A stretch of 64,000 bases of DNA from positions 8,023,349-8,087,348 of the forward strand of contig CM038726.1 in assembly GCA_021613375.1 (NCBI GenBank). The letters run 5' to 3'. The position numbers were made by a program, and so were the translations under genes. Below, piece by piece: positions 1 to 12,584 of the stretch. The notes beneath the pieces are model-generated. The model searched no databases. It saw only the letters and a list, made by a program, of their open reading frames with translations, and had not been told where the DNA came from. Every line of letters starts with the position of its first letter. Position 1 is the first letter of the stretch. The stretch comes from Megaleporinus macrocephalus. Its lineage: Eukaryota > Chordata > Actinopteri > Characiformes > Anostomidae.

Positions 1-1992
1 TTAAATGAAGTGGTAATATTAAGTTGTCAGTGTTTTACATTTGTTAACTTTTAATTATTTTAAATATTCCATGAGCTCAACATAGCAACCTGGTAACTTA
101 AAAGCATGTAAGCATATTTTACAGTGTGCTTGAGTGTCATGCTCTAATCTGCTTGTCCCCTCAGTTGGACAATAAGGGACTGTGTTGAATACTGGAATTA
201 ATATACACCCCATGAAACTGAGTGCAGGTTTTTAGTATTGTTGTTGTGCAGCAGGCAATTATGTAATTCCCGTTATACAGACTAATTACTCTGTCATGGT
301 CCTTTAAAACTTTAATTGAAAATCTATATATTAAAATATAGGTGCCATTGTGTGATACCAACACTAGACCTTAGATTCCTATAACTTTTAAAATGTTTAT
401 TTTCGCTTAAAAGGGCAACAAAAAGTGGCTCTTATATGGAGTTGCCTAAAGAACCCTTGGCGTTACCTTAACTTAGATTTTAACATCAACGTGCAACACT
501 TTAATTTGGGCCATATGTATTCTCTACATCTGTTTATTGGTTTTAAGTTTATTGCAACCTGAATGAATGAGTTACCTAGCAGTTCATATCACAAGCTGGA
601 AAGAAACAGCCAACATAGCAATTTTCCAATAACCCCAGTTATGTGACACTGTTAGCTTGTTAGCTTGTGATATGAAATAAGCTGTGTGTCACTTTTTATA
701 TCTGTGTTTTACGGATCTTGGCCTATAAAATATGAATAAAAGTTTGGATGATGTGCTGATTTAATTTGGTCCAACTTTGGCAGTTATGGGCTACTCATGT
801 TTCTGTAGCCACAACAGCAAAAAGAAATTAGTATTACTGTTATTTTTTTCTCCAGAGAGGTAGCTCAGCCAAAGAAGGCAGTCGCTCGGGCATCTTTAGT
901 GCACAACCATAGTTCTTGGTTTGATCTGAAGAACCATTTCTTCAAAACCTATTATTCTCTTGTTTCTATATAGAACCACTGTTTTAATTAAAGAACCCTT
1001 AAAGAACCATCAGAGTGGAACTTCTTATGTCGCTATAAGTTTACAATTGGCATCAGCTATAGCCAGTTGATGAGTAATATAGCTGTTTTTGGAATCTGTT
1101 TAAAGGGGAAAAGGATGCATAGAACTGCTTTCAACATTGTTATTGTACCAGTGTCTATAATGCGAATGGGGCTGTGATGATCATTCAAAAAAGTAACTGC
1201 AGGTTACTTTTGGTTTTCTTTATATAGATATATAGATATATGTATATATAGATATATGACTAAATTAGTCTATATTTAATATGTTCAGTATGTTGGGCTG
1301 AGATCTTGATTCATTTCAATGAAAATACTACTATGAGTCCTACAGCCAACCAGCCTATGTTTAAAATTTGAATGATCAGACAGCAGAACAAAAGACGCTC
1401 AGAAATACACTTATCAATGCAAAGCTGAACAACGGAACGCTCTGTCAGCTGACTGACTCTTTATTTGTCTAATTGAAATACTTTTATCTCGTTACACATT
1501 ATAATACAAATGTAGGGCTGTGAAATGTGAAAACCTTAAGCTGACCATTTAAATCATATTAAAAACTGCTTTTAAGATCAAATGCATGCTTAACCTGAGT
1601 TTTGATAATACGGAATTGTGTCTAATACTGGAAGTGATACATGGGGTGCCATTAAACTGATACTAGATTTTTAGTATTGTGTAAAATTGGAATTAAAACT
1701 GCTCAGATCAAAGAACTGCAATCCATTCCATATTTCAGAGGGTAAGATAGTTCCCTAAATACAGACTAATCAATCTGCCATGTATAACCCTAAATTAATA
1801 AATCATGCAGTCTTAAAAATAAAGGTTTACAATATCAAACCTAGTTTCTTTAAACATTTAAAATGTTCTTTTAACTCACTCAAAAAGATTCTGTAGGGAA
1901 CAACGAGTAGTTCTTCTATGGTGTCATGCAAAAAACTTGTGTTTTATCTTTTCTTAAAAGTGTTTAATTAGTCTATAATCAGTATAATGTTG
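1..1992. other. AT-rich non-coding DNA, no gene seen
   Basis: No coding region is supported on either strand. Positions about 180-430 and 1612-1900 look like diverged copies of each other: both contain a piece like tactggaa, a run ending tttttagtattgt, and an acagactaat...ctg segment in the same order. A short TA/GATA-rich simple repeat lies at 1221-1258. Nothing else is recognisable. Confidence 0.5.
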
Positions 1993-3010
1993 ACAGTGAT
2001 GCTTGAAAGTTTGTGAACCATTTACAATTCTTTCTATTTCCACATACATTTTCATACAAATGAGACAAAAATATTAGACTAGTCAGTTATTTGTTGAGAA
2101 AAATGACCCAATAATACGGATCTGTGAGGGTAAAACTGTAATCAGTATAATATTTACAGTGACTGCTTAAAAGTTTTTAAACCCTTTAGAATTCTCTATA
2201 TTTCTACATAAATTATACCTAAAATTTCATCAGATTTTCACACAAGACCTACATGCAGATAAAGAGAACCAAATAAAACAAATGGGACAAAATATTAGAT
2301 ATATTCATTAACTTATACTTATTTATTGAATAAAATAATCCAATATTACAGATCTGTAAGGATAAATATAGGTCAATCTTTGCTTTCAGTATCTAGTGTG
2401 ACCCACTTGTGCAGCAATAACTGCAACTAAACATTTCTGGTAACTGCTGATTAGTCCTGCAGGTCGGCTTAGAAGAATTTTAGCCTATTTGTCCATAAAA
2501 ACGCACCAACTCATTATGTTGGTGGGTTTCCTCCCATGAACTGCTTCTTTCACAACATTTCTATTGGATTAAGGTCAGGACTTTGACTTGGCCACTTCAA
2601 AACATTAACTTTACTTTAACTGTTCTTTGGCAGTAGAACTTTGTGTGTTTGGGGTCATTGTCTTGCTGCATGACTCACATTCTCTTGAGATTCAACTCAC
2701 AGACATATTTACTGAGATATTTATTTAGAATTTGTTGGTATTATGGTATTATTTAAAATTCATTGTTCCTTCAATGACGTCCAGCCATCCTGGCCTAGCG
2801 GTAGTAAAACAGGCCCAAATCGTCATACTACTACCGCCATGTTTCACAGATGGGATAGGGTTTTTATGTTGGAATGCAGTGTTTTCCTTTTTTCAAACAT
2901 AACGCTTCTCTTTTAACCCAAAAGCATCTATTTTGGTCTCATTTGCCAACAAAACATTATTTAAAAAGTCTTTTGGCTTGTTCACGTGATCCACAATAGC
3001 AGCTCAACAA
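1993..3010 (-). mobile_element. Decayed Tc1/mariner transposon, two nested ends
   Basis: Non-autonomous relic of a fish Tc1-family DNA transposon lying in reverse. Two similar terminal segments (about 1993 and 2153) both read like cagtga-tgcttgaaag followed by the ccattta/ccctttagaattc stretch usual in fish Tc1 ends, suggesting a nested or duplicated terminus. On the minus strand near 2672-2644 a translated piece reads MQQDNDPKHT, the well-known segment around the second catalytic aspartate of Tc1 transposases. The rest of the transposase is broken by stops and indels, so no protein is expected. The distal end near 3010 is not clearly delimited. Confidence 0.75.
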
Positions 3011-3330
3011 CACCACAGTCAACATTCTGCTGTCATAGTGCTGTCAGCCTTCAAGTAACCTGTTGTGACACCATAAAGAGGTTTTACCAGAAAGTTTCAG
3101 GAGGCAGGAGAGAAAGAAGACAGTTTGAAACCTCAATGTTATCCTATGAGTGTTTGGCAAAAGCCCCTTTTCTCTATTCAAATCTTGGAAAATTGAGACC
3201 CTAGCTGATCCTGCTGGATCAAGACAACAGGAAATTTCACCAAAGCTTCTGTTTCCAAAAAGAAGCTCCCACAATCTGGAGAAAGTGTGATCAAGTAAAA
3301 ATAAATAGACAAATGAAGAAAAAAATAACA
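3011..3330. other. Unassigned 320 bp before the duplication cluster
   Basis: Nothing recognisable. It sits between the Tc1 relic and the first unit of the large duplication. The only open frames are short and lack any family signature. Confidence 0.3.
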
Positions 3331-4119
3331 GAAGAGTCAATTATTTAAGTACCATATGAAATTTAGTCTAGGGCTTACATTACACATGTAAATACAATTC
3401 TTCTCTATATGTGTCTAATAGATATGATAAGAAACGGCCGTTAGGTGTCCCTACTGTGGACTTTTAATAATATTAGAATATTTGGTAGATAAGGCTTCTT
3501 ACTGGCTGATTACTGATTAAACCTGTCTGTGTCTTCACTTTCAACGTGTCAGAGAATGGACAGTGAAACTGCTTAATACACATCTACAAGCTCCAGTCTG
3601 AGAGTATAAGGTTCTACACTGTTACACTGTTTCAGAGTAAGAGTGCATTGAATTGACTGAGCTGTGTTCAGAGAGCTCACTCTTATTAGACATTATTAGA
3701 CAAATTTGGCAAGTGCAAAGAATAAAAAGAGATTAAATATCGACTCACACTCTGTGTGTCAGCTCATTAATAACCATTTAGTATAATAACTTTCAATGAG
3801 GGAGCTATTTTCTATGAGGAAAGTTTATCTATAATTAAATATTTCACATCAAAACACTCAGAATGTTTTATTTCTCAATAAAGGTTTGGAAAATTAAATA
3901 TATCTGCATGTTTATCTGGTACAAAATAACATTATTTATATAGTTAATAGCTCAAGTTCATTAACACAATAAGCAGAGCTAATATTATTTATGCATGTAT
4001 TTATGTATTATTATAGAGCATTTGTAATAATATTAATTTCTATTCCCTCACTAGAAATTAATTTTGTCACTTAATTAAAAGATTTGAAAATTATTCACTG
4101 AATAAATGTACACAATTAC

Positions 4120-4345
4120 ACTACCATTCAAAAGTTTGGACACATCTACCCAGGTTTTTCTTATTGTTACTATTTTAATAGTAATAATATTAGTGAATAA
4201 AATAACACTTATGGAATTATTCCTGGAGCAGAACAAACCATCTGGTTGTGGTTTAAAGAATGCTTATAGTGTATTTTAGAAATGAGCCTCATTTGCTCTG
4301 ATGCAGGTTTCAGCTGTAGGGCAGTAAAATGTTTCTTTTAGAAAT
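4120..4345. repeat. Interspersed repeat fragment (also 8720-8960 and, inverted, 33830-34020)
   Basis: Starts with the very common fish repeat terminus actaccattcaaaagtttgg and continues to gcagtaaaatgtttctt. A copy is at 8720-8960 in unit 2, and a diverged inverted piece (gcatcagagcaaatgaggc) lies near 33838. It is probably the end of a DNA transposon, but I cannot assign the family. Confidence 0.5.
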
Positions 4346-4484
4346 ATTTTGGTACATGGGTTCACTGCAAAGATGAATGTGGAGGTCAAATTGCTGTGTA
4401 TGCAAAACACAAGTGGCAAATAATAAACGTCATTGTGTTTAAATACTTATTTTAGTGTTTTATGTTAATAATAGAGGCGGAACT

Positions 4485-4800
4485 GTGGTGTAGTGGTTAG
4501 TATGGTGGTGTAGTGGTTAGTACGGTGGTGTAGTGTTAGTATGGTGGTGTAGTGGTTAGTAAGGTGGTGTAGTGGTTAGTATGGTGGTGTAGTGGTTAGT
4601 ATGGTGGTGTAGTGGTTAGTATGGTGGTGTAGTGGTTAGTATGGTGTTGTAGTGGTTAGTATGGTGGTGTAGTGTTAGTATGGTGGTGTAGTGGTTAGTA
4701 TGGTGGTGTAGTGGTTAGTATGGTGGTGTGGGGGTTATTTTGCTGGGATTGACTCTAGCCCCTAGCGGGATAAAGCAGAAGATAATGGATGGATGGATGG
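4485..4800 (+). repeat. SINE-like repeat with amplified box A minisatellite (13 units)
   Basis: The flanks match a tRNA-headed fish repeat: a ggcgg...gtggtgtagtggttag head and a gggataaagcagaagataatgga-tgga tail. Between them a 20-bp unit (atggtggtgtagtggttagt) is repeated about 13 times (4490-4735) with few changes. The unit contains a tRNA box A-like core (tggtgtagtgg). The homologous site in unit 2 (9490-9640) has only about 4 units. No complete tRNA can be folded from it. Confidence 0.75.
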
Positions 4801-6450
4801 AAATAAGAGAGGGCTTTAAACAAAGCAAAACATCAACAGCTCCATATCCACCATGTCTAAACACATCCATTCACTTTACGTTATGGTAAAAATTGCACAC
4901 TTCTTTTATTTTCAAACTGACACTGTTCTAATAAAATACACCTACAGGAGCTATGGAGATAAAAACCACCCCCATTAAGGCACACTTCAATATCTATGAA
5001 TATCAGTAGCTTTAGGAAGAATTCAGTTGCTTCATTATCACCGCAGTCACAGAGTAAACAAGAATAATTACATGTCTTTGTTATAAATCGTACTTTTTTT
5101 ACTTTACCTGTGTATTTCTGTCTCACTTATGTATGTATGGGTTTAATAGTAACACTTAATAAAATAAAAAAAATAAAAAACAAAACAATATAGACTACAA
5201 ATTACACTGTCCCTCCTGGCCCTTCTGTTTATCTGTGATAGATTATGTTAAAGTATAAGTACAAAGCCTATTCTGCCCTCTAGTGGTGACACTGTGAGAC
5301 TGTCCTAAATCCAGCCTCTATTGCAGGACTGGTGAGCAAAGGCCTAGTTTTAATGTTCACCACTAAACATTTAAGCCATATTATTATCAAATAATTGTTT
5401 GAAACTTTCAAAATGAAACAAAGGAAAATATCTCCTTAAAGGTTTTCTTGCTTTATAACCAGTGGCTACATTGTACTGAACTATGTATCAAGCAAAAATA
5501 TATGGAGATACAAGGTACTGCTATGTAATGTGAATAAACTCTGTAAGAACAGAGAGATGCAAATGATTTACATCAATTAAAGGGGCACCCAGACCTAGAA
5601 CTAGGATCTCATTGTTTATATTATGCAGGATCATGGAGTGGATCTCATTGTTCATTTTATGCAGGATTCAGGAGTTTTGCTCCTCTCAGTCTTATGTAAT
5701 TGTTTATTTGCACCCCTTCATGGTGCTAAAGAAATCCACTAATTTAGAGGCAAATATATATTTAGAGTTTTTTGCTAGCATGAAAAAAACAGTTTACAGG
5801 CACAGAAATAAATAATTACTGATGTCCAGTTTGCCCGCTCTTGCAGGAAAACGCTTGCAACGCTTGCATAAACCAATAAAAAATGTAAGAGGTTGCATTA
5901 GACAGTTTCAAAATAGAAAACATTAACAGCTAGCAAAATAATCCTAACCCCATTTTTTATCTTTCATGGTGAAATTACACCAAATTCCATCCCTTGACAT
6001 TGTTTACAATTGTACAGTTAATAAATATATCTCAAAACACAATTGAATTAAAGAAAAAATCAATAATTCAACACAATGCTATAAAATCACAATATATATT
6101 TAGAAAATACTTGTAGGAGAAAATATCAATATAACAAACAAAAAAACAAACTTTAAATCAAATATCTTGAATTAACTGAAATAAATTGTTTTAGGTTAGT
6201 TCTTTGTGTCTTAAGCCATTTTTGTAATACTAAAACAAAATTTAAACAATAATTATGGCAAATAACAACTCCTCTTTAGCACTATATGGTTTTGCAATAT
6301 TGATTTGTTCTTAATAATATGCTTCCACAGCTTCACACAAAGTTTAGGACCACTTTGTAATTCCAATAATACATTGCAAATGTCATAAAAATCTCATGTT
6401 TTGGATTACTGGTCAGTTATTTGACTGAATACAATTACGAAGATCTCTAT

Positions 6451-6563
6451 TGAAGAAGGCAGCAAAAAGATGCCCGTTATGTGTTTTGCCCTCAAGGGCT
6501 GGTTTACGTTCGCATACAGGACCACAAATAATGGGCATCTCTTTGTTGCCTTCTTCTCTTTTG
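6451..6563. repeat. Short hairpin / MITE-like inverted repeat
   Basis: Two arms of about 28 bases face each other: gaagaaggcagcaaaaagat... and its near-reverse complement ending ctttgttgccttcttct. About 55 bp lie between, including ttttgccctcaagggctggt. The copy in unit 2 is at 11318-11430. In unit 3 the segment containing it is absent (junction at about 24742). Confidence 0.55.
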
Positions 6564-9489
6564 GGTCCGTTAAAGGAAGACTAACTTAAATACATATACA
6601 ATCGTATGTAATAGTCTGATCCTGGTAAAATTCCATGTAGGTGTTATATACAATTACTGTATATACAAATGCATGTAACACAATGTATGTGTCTAATGTA
6701 CCATTGATATTGTGGAGGAAGACTGTTTGAAAAACACATATGTAACAAATGCTTTTAAACAAAGGAAAACAGATATTTCAAGTGATAAACAGAGAATAGC
6801 AGAGACATTAAGTAATAACTATGTTAACAGTTCTATCTTACACTATTCATACATAAAATATGTAAGACTTTTAAACATATGTACTCCTCGCATGCACAGA
6901 GAATGAGCAGAGATCGCAGAGCAGGTGTGCCAAATTTCTAGAGTTAAAAGAATAAAAATAAATTATATGGGTTAAACAACTGCAGAAGAATTACATGTTT
7001 TCATCTAGACATTTAAATAAAATCTGTATTTGGATAATGATAAACATGCCTTAGCCATACAAGCCGCACTGTACAAGTGATCAAGTTTGTATCTTTTGCA
7101 TAATTAATGATGCAAATTAATACTTGTACATATGTTTTCTATAGACTTACCAGAGATTGCACAGGAAAAATGTGCAGAATTGATACAGTTGACAGACTAC
7201 ATATGAATTATATGGAACGAACACTTCTAGAAGAACTTTGCTTTTTACTTACACTTTTGTTTAAGAAAAACAAAGGTCTTACATTTACAAGCTGTATTAT
7301 AGAACGGACCACTGCAGATCAACTCTTTCTTCACTAAATTTGTGTCATTTAAATAACTGACAACACAAAACAGGACTATTATACATTTTCTAAATACTTA
7401 AATTAAAGACTATTATGATTTTTTTCTAAATGCTTAAAATAAATTGCAGAGGAAATGTGCAAAGCTACGATATATATTAAGAAGAATAGACATGACGACT
7501 TCACATAGAGGTCATATGCAATATTACCTTCTTGCTAAGCTGTATCTACATTATATCATAACTGTACTTTTTCATGGGCACTTCCTTTAAAATGTCCAGA
7601 GCTATAATATCCTGCAGCAAATGTACTGTGTACATGTTACAAAGGTTGCTGGCACTTGACACAGTCATTGTAACTCCACTTGCAGGTCATTAGAGAACTA
7701 CGTAATTGTATTCAGTCAAATAACTGACTAGTAATACAAAACATGAGACTTTTATGACATTTGCAATGAAACATTTAACAATGTTGTAAAACAAAAATCA
7801 TATAGTACTAAAGAGGTGTTGTTATTTGCCATAACTATTGTTTAAGTTTAGTTTTAGTATTACAAAAAATGTCTTAAAACACAAAGTAAAAATAAATCGA
7901 AAAATAAAGAAAAAAAAAATGGACAAGGTAAAATAACAGAAGAGTCAATTATTTAAGTACCATATGAAATTTAGTCTAGGGCTTACATTACACATGTAAA
8001 TACAATTCTTCTCTATATGTGTCTAATAGATATGATAAGAAACGGCCGTTAGGTGTCCCTACTGTGGACTTTTAATAATATTAGAATATTTGGTAGATAA
8101 GGCTTCTTACTGGCTGATTACTGATTAAACCTGTCTCTGTCTTCACTTTCAACGTGTCAGAGAACAGAAAGTGAAACTGCTTAATACACATCTACAAGCT
8201 CCAGTCTGAGAGTATAAGGTTCTACACTGTTACACTGTTTCAGAGTAAGAGTGCATTGAATTGACTGAGCTGTGTTCAGAGAGCTCACTCTTATTAGACA
8301 TTATTAGACAAATTTGGCAAGTGCAAAGAATAAAAAGAGATTAAATATCGACTCACACTCTGTGTGTCAGCTCATTAATAACCATTTAGTATAATAACTT
8401 TCAATGAGGGAGCTATTTTCTATGAGGAAAGTTTATCTATAATTAAACATTTCACATCAAAACACTCAGAATGTTTTATTTCTCAATAAAGGTTTGGAAA
8501 ATTAAATATATCTGCATGTTTATCTGGTACAAAATAACATTATTTATATAGTTAATAGCTCAAGTTCATTAACACAATAAGCAGAGCTAATATTATTTAT
8601 GCATGTATTTATTTATTATTATAGAGCATTTGTAATAATATTAATTTCTATTCCCTCACTAGAAATTAATTTTGTCACTTAATTAAAAGATTTGAAAGTT
8701 ATTCACTGAATAAATGTACACAATTACACTACCAATCAAAGGTTTGGACACATCCACCCAGGTTTTTCTTATTGCTACTATTTTAATAGTAATAATATTA
8801 GTGAATAAAATAACACTTATGGAATTATTCCTGGAGCAGAACAAACCATCTGGTTGTGGTTTAAAGAATGCTTATAGTGTATTTTAGAAATGAGCCTCAT
8901 TTGCTCTGATGCAGGTTTCAGCTGTAGGGCAGTAAAATGTTTCTTGTAGAAATATTTTGGTACATGGGCTCCAACTTTAATTTTTAAACTCATCTTTCAA
9001 CACATTCAGATTAAAACGTCTTTATAATTATGAACATATATATTCAGTTGATTAGTACAGTTCATGTTACAGGTTAGCTATAGTATGTGCTTTATTTCTA
9101 TAATGAGGTAATTCTTAATTAATATCCAGGAGATCTATTTCAGGTTTTATTCACTAAATCACATTTTCATTAGGTCAAAAGTTTGGATGTTCTCATTGCC
9201 TTTTAACTGCTGAACTTGAATCAATTGCTTGGAGCAGCTTTTCACAAACTTCTTACAATACTTTGCAGATACAGACCCGAAAGGAAGTGACAGAAGGGAC
9301 CCTAAAGGCACTTAACCCTCAACTGCTGCCCAAATATCTGAGCAAGTGTGCTTACTGCCCCCTACTCTGTGTGTGTGTTCACTGCAAAGATGAATGTGGA
9401 GGTCAAATTGCTGTGTATGCAAAACACAAGTGGCAAATAATAAACGTCATTGTGTTTAAATACTTATTTTAGTGTTTTATGTTAATAAT

Positions 9490-9645
9490 AGAGGCGGAAC
9501 TGTGGTGTAGTGGTTAGTATGGTGGTGTAGTGGTTAGTATGGTGGTGTAGTGGTTAGTATGGTGGTGTGGGGGTTATTTTGCTGGGATTGACTCTAGCCC
9601 CTAACGGGATAAAGCAGAAGATAATGGATGGATGGATGGAAATAA
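9490..9645 (+). repeat. SINE-like repeat, short allele of the box A minisatellite
   Basis: Same head, 20-bp unit and gggataaagcag...tggatgga tail as at 4485-4800, but with only about four repeat units. It supports expansion of the minisatellite in unit 1 or contraction here after duplication. Confidence 0.7.
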
Positions 9646-12584
9646 GAGAGGGCTTTAAACAAAGCAAAACATCAACAGCTCCATATCCACCATGTCTAAA
9701 CACATCCCTTCACTTTACGTTATGGTAAAAATTGCACACTTCTTTTATTTTCAAACTGACACTGTTCTAATAAAATACACCTACAGGAGCTACGGAGATA
9801 AAACCACCCCCATTAAGGCACACTTCAATATCTATTAATATCAGTAGCTTTAGGAAGAATTCAGTTGCTTCATTATCACCGCAGTCACAGGGTAAACAAG
9901 AATAATTACATGTCTTTGTTATAAATCGTACTTTTTTTACTTTACCTGTGTATTTCTGTCTCACTTATGTATGTATGTGTTTAATAATAACACTTAATAA
10001 AATAAAAAAAATAAAAAACCAAACAATATAGACTACAAATTACACTGTCCCTCCTGGCCCATCTGTTTATCTGTGATAGATTATGTTAAAGTATAAGAAA
10101 AAGGCCTATTCTGCCCTCTAGTGGTGAGACTGTGAGACTGTCCTGAATCCAGCCTCTATTGCAGGACTGGTGAGCAAAGGCCTAGTTTTAAGGTTCACCA
10201 CTAAACATTTAACCCATATTATTATCAAATAATTGTTTGAAACTTTCAAAATGAAACAAAGGAAAATATCTCCTTAAAGGTTTTCTTGCTTTATAACCAG
10301 TGGCTACATTGTACTGAACTATGTATCAAGCAAAAATATATGGAGATACAAGGTACTGCTATGTAATGTGAATAAACTCTGTTAGAAAGAGAGATGCAAA
10401 TGATTTACATCAATTAAAGGGGCACCCAGACCTAAAACTAGGATCTCATTGTTCATATTATGCAGGATCATGGAGTGGATCTCATTGTTCATGTTATGCA
10501 GGATTCAGGAGTTTTGATCCTCTCAGTCTTATGTAATTGTTTATTTGCACCCCTTCATGGTGCTAAAGAAATCCAATAATTTAGAGGCAAATATATATTT
10601 AGATTCTTCTGCTAGCATGAAAAAAACAGTTTACAGGCACAGAAATAAATAATTACTGATGTCCAGTTTGCCCGCTCTTGCAGGAAAACGCTTGCAACGC
10701 TTGCATAAACCAATCAAAAATGTAATAGGTTGCATTAGACAGTTTCAAAATAGAAAACATTAACAGCTAGCAAAATAATCCTAACCCCATTTTTTATCTT
10801 TCATGGTGAAATTACACCAAAATCCATCTCTTGACATTGTTTACAATTGTACAGTTAATAAATATATCTCAAAACACAATCGAATTAAAGAAAAAAATAA
10901 ATAATTCAACACAATGCTATAAATTTACAATATATATTTAGAAAATACTTGTAGGATAAAATATTAATATAACAAACAAAAAAACAAACTTTAAATCAAA
11001 TATCTTGAATGAACTGAAATAAATTGTTTTAGGTTAGTTCTTTGTGTCTTAAGACATTTTTGTAATACTAAAACAAAATTTAAACAATTATTACGCCAAA
11101 TAACAACTCCTCTTTAGCACTATATGATTTTTGCAATATTGCAATGATATATGATTTTTGCAATATTGATTTGTTCTTAATAATATGCGTCCACAGCTTC
11201 ACACAAAGTTTAGGACCACTTTGTAATTCCAATAATACATTGCAAATGTCATAAAAATCTCATGTTTTGGATTACTGGTCAGTTATTTGACTGAATAAAA
11301 TTACGAAGATCTCTATTGAAGAAGGTAGCAAAAAGATACCCGTTATGTGTTTTGCCCTCAAGGGCTGGTTTACGTTCTCATACAGGACCACAAATAATGG
11401 GCATCTCTTTGTTGCCTTCTTCTCTTTTGAGTCCGTTAAAGGAAGACTAACTTAAATACATATACAATCGTATGTAATAGTCTGATCCTGGTAAAATTCC
11501 ATGTAGGTGTAATATACAATTACCATTTTAAAAAATTAATTTAAAATACTGAAAAAATGCATGTAACACAATGCATGTGTCTAATTTACCATTGATATTG
11601 TGGAGGAAGATCTTTGTTTGAAAAACACATATGTAACAAATGCTTTTAAACAAAGGAAAACAGATATTTCAAGTGATAAACAGAGAATAACAGAGATATT
11701 AAGTAATAACTATGTTAACAGTTCTATCTTACACTACTCATACATAAAATATGTAAGACTTTTAAACATATGTACTCCTTGCGTGCACAGAGAATGAGCA
11801 GCGATCGCAGAGCAGGTGTGCCAAATTTCTAGAGTTAAAAGAATAAAAATAAATTATATGAGTTAAACAACTGCAGAAGACCTACATGTTTTCATCTAGA
11901 CATTTAAATAAATGTCTCTATTTGGATAATGATAAACGTGCCTTAGCCATACAAGCCGCACTGTACCAGTGATCAAGTTTGTATCTTTTGCATAATTAAT
12001 GATGCAAATTAATACTTGTACATATGTTTTCTATAGACTTACCAGAGATTGCACAGGAAAAATGTGCAAAATTGATACAGTTGACAGACTACATATGAAT
12101 TATATGGAACGAACACTTCTAGAAGAACTTTGCTTTTTACTTACACTTTTGTTTAAGAAAAACAAACGTCTTACATTTACAACTGTATTATAGAACTGAC
12201 CACTGCAGATCAACTCTTTCTTCACTAAATTTGTGTCATTTAAATAACTGACAACACAAAACAGGACTATTATACATTTTCTAAATACTTAAATTAAAGA
12301 CTATTATGATTTTTTTTCTAAATGCTTAAAATAAATCGCAGAGGAAATGTGCAAAGCTACAATATATATTAAGAAGAATAGACATGACGACTTCACATAG
12401 AGGTCATATGCAATATTACCTTCTTGCTAAGCTGATTCTACATTATATCATAACTGTACTTTTCTATGGGCACTTCCTTTAAAATGTCCAGAGCTATAAT
12501 ATCCTGCAGCAAATGTACTGTGTACATGTTACAATGGTTGCTGGCACTTGACACAGTCATTGTAACTCCACTTGCAGGTCATTA

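Larger units (their letters stand above)
3331..7920. repeat. Large direct duplication, unit 1 (4.6 kb)
   Basis: Homologous to 7939-12870 from its first base (gaagagtcaa at 3331 and at 7939, offset 4608) with few substitutions. It contains a SINE-like minisatellite, the centre of a fold-back element and part of its left arm. The right arm stops near 7910, where unit 2 begins. Relative to unit 2 it lacks about 400 bp (8960-9370 there) and about 100 bp (12661-12765 there). No genes: small open frames at 6712 and 7107 recur in the other units only because the DNA is duplicated. Confidence 0.85.

Noticed and set aside
4485..4520. tRNA gene
   Set aside because: Only a box A-like piece is present; no box B or cloverleaf, and it belongs to a SINE-like repeat.
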